A stretch of 64,000 nucleotides of DNA from Triticum aestivum (Eukaryota > Streptophyta > Magnoliopsida > Poales > Poaceae). The DNA lies in contig NC_057800.1 in the NCBI RefSeq assembly GCF_018294505.1, positions 173,862,396 to 173,926,395 on the forward strand. Reading direction: 5' to 3'. Position numbers and translations under genes: made by a program. The notes under the pieces were generated by a model. The model was not told where the DNA came from, searched no databases, and saw only the letters and a program-made list of their open reading frames with translations. This document shows, piece after piece, positions 57,874-64,000 of the stretch. The first letter of the stretch is position 1, and each line of letters starts with the position of its first letter.

Positions 57874-58180
57874 ATGGCTCCTACGATCATCGATAGCGAT
57901 GCAGTCCAGGGTGAGATCTTCCTCCCCGGACAGATCTTCGTCTTCAGCGGCTTCACACTGCGGGCCAATTCACTTGGCCATCTGGAGCAGATCGAAAGCT
58001 ATGCCCCTGGCCGTCAGGTCAGATTTGGAAGTTTAAACTACACGGCTGACATCCGCGGGGACTTGATCTTCGACGGATTTGAGCCACTTCCGAGCACGCC
58101 GCACTATCAAGACGAGCATGATCTAGCTCTGCCGCCGAACAGTGCCCTGGAGGCCGCACCCGCATCGGCTCCGACCCTTA
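57874..58180 (+). pseudogene. E4 gag N-terminus, cut by E5
   Basis: The ATG at 57874 lies at the same place after the primer site as the E3 gag start (8411), and both frames are preceded by an SSPSG-type reading. About 100 codons are open until the E5 LTR. The encoded sequence differs from E3, so the elements are not recent copies of one another. Confidence 0.65.
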
Positions 58181-59416
58181 TGTCAGAGTAAATAGCCATG
58201 GGTAGCCTAGCCGGCTTCCCCTGGCCCTTCTTAAAAAATTACGAGCCCGTCCGGCTCTCAGGAATCCAAGACGTGGGGCCGCCTTCCCCTTGCCGGCTGT
58301 TACCCAGGCCAGCTCGAGGAAGCCGGCCCGACTTTACCCCTCATGAAGAAAACCATGGGAGGCCGACTCGAAGAAGCCGGCTCCAAGATGCCGACTCTAA
58401 GAAGCCGGCCATGAGGAGGCCGACTCCAAGAAGCCGGCTCCCATAAAGCGGTCGAGACCATACCCTCAAAGTTTTCATCCACCTAGTGGCGATGAGACGG
58501 GGCGTGGCTACAGTAAAGCCTGCCACCCCTGAATCCCGGAGCACGCCTGGCACAGTGCGCCGTACGGAGTGGCCATGACCCGTCCGGCGCGACACTCTTG
58601 CCATGTTAACCCTGATGTCATCCACGACGGGCTACCAGTACGGCCCACGGGCGATGGGCCCCTTTGGGCAAAGAGACACCCGAAGGCGGCCTGGTCTCCC
58701 CCAGTCGGCTCGAAGGCGGCCTGGCCTCCCCCAGGCGGCCCGAGATGGGGCCGGCTCCCCGCAGCCGTCTCGCTTCCCCTCTCGAAGAAGACGCCCCATT
58801 AAGGAGACAAGACGTGGCAAGGCTACAGTAATCGCCCGCCGGACGGCAGCACTGTAGCCACGCCTACCTCGACGAAGCCCTCGTCATCAGGATGAGGCAA
58901 TAGTAACCAGCCATCGACAAGACCCTTGGCAGTGGGGCCTGTCTGTTGCGAAGGAGTTGGTAGCCGGCGGGACCCACCAGTCGGCGGGCCCCAGCGGTCG
59001 GCGCAGAAGCCGGCGAGCGCGGTCACAGATGGCTGGGCCCCGCGCCCAGTCGGATTACCATTGTACCCCTGGGGGGTAGGCCTATATAAACCCCCCGGGG
59101 CACCCATGCAAAGGGTTGGACCCCCTGCTAGTCTTAGACACCACGCAAGGAGAGGAAGCAGGCTAGCCGTGCCCTTCTTCCCCCTCACATCAAACAGCTC
59201 AAGGAGCATTGTGTAGCTACTTGTTCATCTAGTGATCATGCGGAGACCCCGCAGAGCAGCAGTAGGGGTGTTATCTCCACGGAGAGCCCCGAAGCTGGGT
59301 AAGATCCGCTGGCGTGCATGTCTTCGCCTTATCCCGTTTCCAGGCACTGGTGATGTCTTACTGGCTCCCACAATGATAAGCCACCCGTTGGCATATGTCG
59401 CACCTACCACCCGACA
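58181..59416 (+). repeat. E5 5' LTR
   Basis: It runs from TGTCAGAG to CACCCGACA. A TATA box CTATATAAA lies at 59082-59090. Imperfect tandem AAGCCGGCTC units fill 58317-58445, and a 30-bp unit occurs twice at about 58678-58740. Open frames within it are composition effects. The 3' LTR is outside the window, so the start is inferred from the TG, the CCGACA end and the break in E4 gag. Confidence 0.75.
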
Positions 59417-59418
59417 TT

Positions 59419-59437
59419 TGGCGCCCACCTTGGGGCC
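59419..59437 (+). other. E5 primer-binding site
   Basis: TGGCGCCCACCTTGGGGCC directly follows the LTR end. This form is common in Tat-type elements. The tRNA was not assigned. Confidence 0.65.
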
Positions 59438-59448
59438 AGGTGCACCGT

Positions 59449-62400
59449 CGTCCGTAGACCTGTTCTGGACGGGAACCCTCTTCCTCCCCAGCGAGCGTAG
59501 CCAGCCCGGCACGCCCGATGGCGCTTGCCACGACGCGCTGCAAGGCGTCACCAGCATCTGTGCGGCAAGCAGCCTCGCCGATCTCCTCGACGAAACCCTC
59601 ATCTCCGACGAGCTCGCCTCCGATGTGGGCACCGACCACCTCGCCAACCTTCTCGGTCAGCTCCATGTCTCCAGCGAGCCTGCTGCGGACCTGGAGTCGG
59701 TTGGCTGCACCGACCTGATGCCTGTCGACTCCGACACGGCCTCCTACGACGCCTTCCCCACCAAGTTCACGATCTACAATGACCCGCTTCCTCGAGCCGA
59801 CGGCTGCGATGCTGTCACCATCGAAGTGATGGTCATCGACCACGGCGGCCCGGCCGGCGAAAATGCCCACGACGTCCCGCACGTGGCGGCCATGACTTGT
59901 CCACCCCACTCCCGGCTAACGCCGACGACGAAGCACTGGAGGCACGCCGCCTCGCCCTCCTTGCAGAGGGCCGGAGGCTGGCTTCCATGAGACGCCTCAC
60001 AGAGGCCTACCAGCGCGAAGCTGACCGCGCCGCCTTCGGCACGCCGGCCCCGGGCGGGCCAAGCCGGGCCGGCCTTGTCAAGCAACGCGGCACCGTCATC
60101 ACCGACGCGCTGGGAGTCGACCTCCCGGTCTATGCCACTCCGCTCAAGAACTTGCGTGCCGCCCAGGCGGCCATAGACGAGTTGGACGGCTTGGAGGCCG
60201 AAGACCTCCCCCGCATGACCCGGCGCATCCAGCAACTGATTGACGCAGCCGCTCAGCGACATGAAGCAGACGCCCGTGCGGGAAGCCCTCCCCCGCGCTG
60301 AGATCACGGCGCGACGTCCCGGACGCCGGCTACAAGCGACACCCGCGCGCGGCACGAGAAAGAGCCGGCTGCCAGCCGAAGCCGGACCCGAATCTCCATC
60401 GAGCGAGACACGGATGGCCGTCCCCGTGCCATGGAGTGGCGGGGCAACCCGCCTCCGCCTCGACCCCGTGGGGAGAGATATCCCACCCCGCCGCCAGTGG
60501 CGCACCCGACTCTCAGCGGCCGACTAGGTCGCCGCGAAGGAGTCGGCGAGAACGACGCCCGCCAATGGATCGACCGCCTGACGCGATCCCTGGCGTTGGA
60601 AGAAGAAGACGATGTCGGCCCGCCTTGTTTCGGCCCCCGCATCCGCGACGAGGCTTTCCCCAAAGGGTTCTCGCTCCCAAGAGACACGCCCAAGTACAAC
60701 GGCTCCGTGAAGCCGGAAGATTGGCTAATCGACTACTCCACGGCGGTCAGCATAGCCAACGGCAACTGGCGCGTTGCCGTGAAGTACGTGCCCCTCATGC
60801 TACAAGGCACGGCGTGAACCTGGCTCAACAGCCTCAAGCCTCTCAGCATCAACAACTGGCTAGATTTCACCGAAGCTTTCATCCGCAACTTCACCAGCAC
60901 CTACAAGTGGGCTCCCAAGCCCAGACAGCTCTCCTTGTGCGTACAAGGCCCCGCCGAGTCCACTCGCGACTACCTCACGCGTTGGGCCGAGCTCCGCAAT
61001 TCTTGCGAGGGGGTGCATGAAGTGCAAGCCATCGAGTACTTTACAGCCGGATGCCGAGAAGGCACCCTCCTCAAGCACAAGCTCCTCTGCGACAAGCCGG
61101 CTACCCTCGACGAGCTTCTGGACATAGCGGACAAGTACGCCACCGCCGATTCCTCAATGAAGACCGAGCTTCGGGTAGACGCGTCCGGAAAGGTACTCAA
61201 CCCGGTGCCCAAGACGCCGGCTAGGGATTCCGGCCGACGCCCCCACTCGAACGTCCACAAGCGCAAGGGCCCCGCGCCGCCTCCCGCCAGTCGGCAAGTG
61301 GCCACCGTTGAAGACGTGCCGCCTGAAGGGCGGCCCGCGCCCAAGAAACCCAAGGGCGGCCGGCCGGCTTGGCAGCCGGCTTTCTCCTACGAGCAAACTC
61401 TTGACGCCCCGTGCAAGTTCCACAGCGGCGCAAAGCCGTCCAACCACACAACCCGGAAGTGCCATTGGCTCGCCCGAATCTCCAAAGGCGAGGGGCTCGC
61501 GCCGCCTCCGCCTGCCGGCCCGCCGCCTCCGCCTCCGCCGCCTCCGGCAGCTCGGCCCGCGGTCGGAACCGTGCATGACGAGTTCCCTGACGAGAAAGCA
61601 ACCTACATCATCTTTACAAGCCAGCCCAAAGACCGGCACAGCAAACGCCGAGAGCACCAGGAAGTTAGCGTGGTCGCTGCCGACCCCGCCAGACACATGC
61701 ATTGGTCAGAAAAGCCCATCAGCTGGAGCCTGGCCGACCATCTAGAGGTGATGCCGTCTCCCGGCTCTTATGCGCTGGTCCTGGAAGCCACCCTCGCAAC
61801 AGACAGACGTGCTACCCGCTTCTCCCGCGTGCTGATAGACGGCGGGAGCAGCATCAACATCCTATACCGTGATACCCTGGAGAAGCTAAATGTCAAGATG
61901 AAGCAGCTCATGCCAACTCGAACAGTGTTCCATGGCATCGTACCCGGCCTGTCCTGCGCCCCCATTGGCAAAATCAATATTGATGTACTTTTTGGGGACA
62001 AGGAGCATTTCCGCCGGGAAGCGATCTGGTTTGAAGTGGTGGACCTGGAGAGCCCTTACCATGCATTGCTTGGCCGACCTGCCTTGGCCAAATTCATGGC
62101 AGTTCCCCACTATGCATACCTCAAGATGAAGATACCGAGCACCAAAGGCGTCATCACCATAGCCGGCGATTACAAGAAGTCCTCTAAGTGCGCGGCAGCC
62201 AGCAGCCGGCTGGCCGAGTCCCTTGTGATTGCCGAAGAAAAGAAGATGCTGGACCGAGTCGTGGCCATAGCCGGCAAGTAGTCGGCCGTGTCCCCCGACC
62301 CCAAGGAGCACGATGCTCAAGGATCCTTCCAGCCGGCCAAGGAGACGAAGAAGATACCCCTTGACCCCGAGCATCCAGAGAGGTTTGCCGTCATCGGGGC

Positions 62401-64000
62401 AAGCCTGAACAGCAAATAGGAAGGCGAGCTCGCCGATTTCCTCCGTGAGAATCGGGACATCTTTGCATGGTCCCCCAAGGACATGCCGGGTGTTCCGAGG
62501 AAATTCGCCGAGCACAAACTACACGTTCGAGAAGACGCAAAGCCAGTCAAACAACCCCTCCGCCGACTGTCGGAGGAGAAGCGCGGGATTGTGGGAGAGG
62601 AGATAGCCCGGCTTCTGGCAACCGGCTTCATTATGGAAGTTTTCTTTCCGGAATGGCTCGCCAACCCGGTCCTTGTGCTAAAGAAGAATAACAAGTGGCG
62701 CATGTGCATAGACTACACGAGCCTCAACAAGGCCTGTCCCAAAGATCCTTTTGCCCTGCCAAGGATTGACCAAGTGATAGACTCCACAGCCGGATGCGAG
62801 CTGTTGAGTTTCTTGGATGCTTACTCCGGATATCACCAGATAAAGCTGGATCCGGACGACCGCCTGAAGACCGCCTTCATCACGCCATTTGGAGCCTTCT
62901 GCTACCTGACTATGACATTCGGCTTGAGAAATGCCGGTGCCACTTTTCAGCATTGCATGCAGAAGTGCCTCCTCAAGCAACTCAGCAGAAACGCTCACGT
63001 TTACGTGGACGACATCGTAGTGAAGACGGAGAAGCGCGGCACCTTGCTGGGAGACCTCAAGGAAACGTTTGAGAACTTACGCCGGTTCCAAATCAAGCTC
63101 AACCCTGAGAAATGCGTGTTCGGAGTGCCAACCGGCCAGCTCCTAGGCTTCCTGATCTTCGAACACGGCATCGAATGCAACCCGGTGAAGATCAAGGCCA
63201 TCGAGAGAATGGCAATCCCCACCAAGCTTTGAGACATTCAAAAGTTCACCGGGTGCTTGGCCTCCTTGAACCGCTTCATCAGCCGGCTCAGAGAGAAAGC
63301 TCTCCCCCTCTATCGCCTCATGAAGAAGAGCACTCACTTCGAGTGGAACGACCAGGCCGACCAAGCTTTTCACGAGCTGAAGAAGATGTTGGCCACGCCG
63401 CCCGTCCTCGCGGCGCCGACTGAGAAAGAGCCCATGCTCCTTTACATTGCTGCAACCAGCCGGGTGGTCAGCACCGTCATCGTAGTCCAACGCCCAGAAG
63501 AAGGCCGAGCCCAGCCAGTCCAAAGGCCGGTGTATTATTTGAGCGAGGTGTTGTCCGCCTTAAAGCAGAACTACCCGCACTACCAGAAAATGTGTTATGG
63601 CATGTACTTCACCGCCAAGAAGCTGAAGCCCTACTTTCAAGAGCATCCCGTCACGGTCGTATGCACCGCCCCGCTGGCCGAGATCATAGGCAGTTGGGAC
63701 GCATCCGGCCGGGTGGCGAAATGGGCCATCGAGCTGGCCCCTTACACAATCTTCTACCAGCCCCGCACCGCCATCAAGTCCCAAGCACTGGCCGACTTCC
63801 TCGTCGACTGGGCCGAGACCCAGTACCTGCCGCCGGCTCCCGACTCCACCCATTGGCGCATGCACTTCGACGGGTCCAAGATGCGCACCGGCTTGGGAGC
63901 CGTCATCGTCCTTACCTCCCCTAAAGGCGACAAGCTCAGATACATGCTATAGATCCACTTTGCTGCCTCCAACAACGTGGCCGAGTACGAGGCACTCATA
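59449..64000 (+). pseudogene. E5 gag-pol, one frameshift and six in-frame stops
   Basis: Gag begins in one frame (59449-59880, start codon unclear). After a frameshift near 59880-59895 a single frame runs to the window edge, with stops at 60299, 60815 and 63230 (TGA) and 62279, 62417 and 63950 (TAG). Each is one C-to-T change from CGA or CAG. Domains: gag (GSVKPEDWLIDYSTAV, then YLTRWAELRNSCEGV), C-X2-H-X7-H-X4-C at 61412-61462, a Pro run (61500-61550), protease DGGSS at 61838, reverse transcriptase with YVDD at 63002-63013, a first RNase H-like domain, and the second RNase H starting FDGSK near 63869. Integrase should follow outside the window. Confidence 0.9.

Larger units (their letters stand above)
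57347..58180 (+). mobile_element. E4: Tat element, left end
   Basis: An E3-type LTR, primer site and start of gag, inserted in the copia pol after GAACC (57342-57346). E5 is inserted at 58181, so the remainder lies beyond the window. Confidence 0.88.
58181..64000 (+). mobile_element. E5: Tat-like Ty3/gypsy element (left part)
   Basis: A 1,236-bp LTR, primer site and gag-pol to the second RNase H, running off the right edge. The five bases before it are CCTTA (58176-58180), which should recur after its 3' LTR. GC content is clearly higher than in the other elements. Confidence 0.9.

Noticed and set aside
58317..58445. CRISPR-like or satellite array
   Set aside because: The AAGCCGGCTC units are short, imperfect and irregularly spaced in a plant LTR; there are no spacers or cas genes.
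58569..59216. Several Pro/Arg/Gly-rich open frames
   Set aside because: They lie within the GC-rich E5 LTR, are low complexity, and overlap in both orientations.
1..64000. A host plant gene or tRNA hidden between elements
   Set aside because: Each boundary passes directly from one element to the next, and no leftover sequence of gene size was found.

Overview
This is plant nuclear DNA made entirely of nested, mostly broken LTR retrotransposons. I found no host gene, tRNA, rRNA, CRISPR array or bacterial feature. Two LTR pairs or single LTRs match my memory of the Angela/BARE (Ty1/copia) family, with ends TGTTGGAAATATGCCCTAGA and ACGTTCCCCAACA. With the other families this points to a Triticeae grass (wheat, Aegilops or barley relative); species cannot be told. 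Family names other than Angela are not assigned.

Layout. (1) 1-19476: a decayed Ty3/gypsy element, 'G1', whose 5' LTR starts left of the window. It has a multi-zinc-knuckle gag, an integrase remnant and a 3' LTR (6242-7882 + 17907-19476) split by a Tat-type gypsy element, 'E3' (7883-17901). E3 has a gag-pol and, on the opposite strand, an intron-containing gene. (2) 19477-42873: the rest of 'E1', an Athila-like element without gag-pol that uses a tRNA-Asp primer site. G1 sits in its 5' LTR, a gypsy element 'Gy' (22834-30504) in its interior and a full Angela (33724-42376) in its 3' LTR. (3) 42874-45565: a minus-strand gypsy remnant, 'M', that hosts E1. (4) 45566-48518: a minus-strand Tat element, 'E3b', with a second opposite-strand gene. 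(5) 48519-54108: 'E2', a sibling of E1 with an intact 254-aa ORF. (6) 54109-57346: a minus-strand Angela-like copia element. (7) 57347-58180: Tat element 'E4'. (8) 58181-64000: Tat-like element 'E5', continuing past the right edge.

Reading boundaries and target-site duplications together gives a nest: M contains E1 and E3b; E1 contains G1 (containing E3), Gy and Angela; E3b contains E2, which contains minus Angela, which contains E4, which contains E5. LTR divergence by eye agrees with this order: E1 about 9% in the part compared, E3 about 4%, Gy about 3%, Angela about 0.9%.

No element here looks able to move by itself. Coding frames are closed mainly by stops one C-to-T or G-to-A change away from CGA, CAG or TGG, as expected for methylated, silenced repeats. 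The most interesting parts are: the E1/E2 accessory ORF with two conserved hairpins and no pol; the opposite-strand spliced genes with their own TATA boxes in two Tat elements; a six-knuckle gag; an extra ORF ahead of gag in Gy; and an Angela copy that was probably already defective when it last moved.
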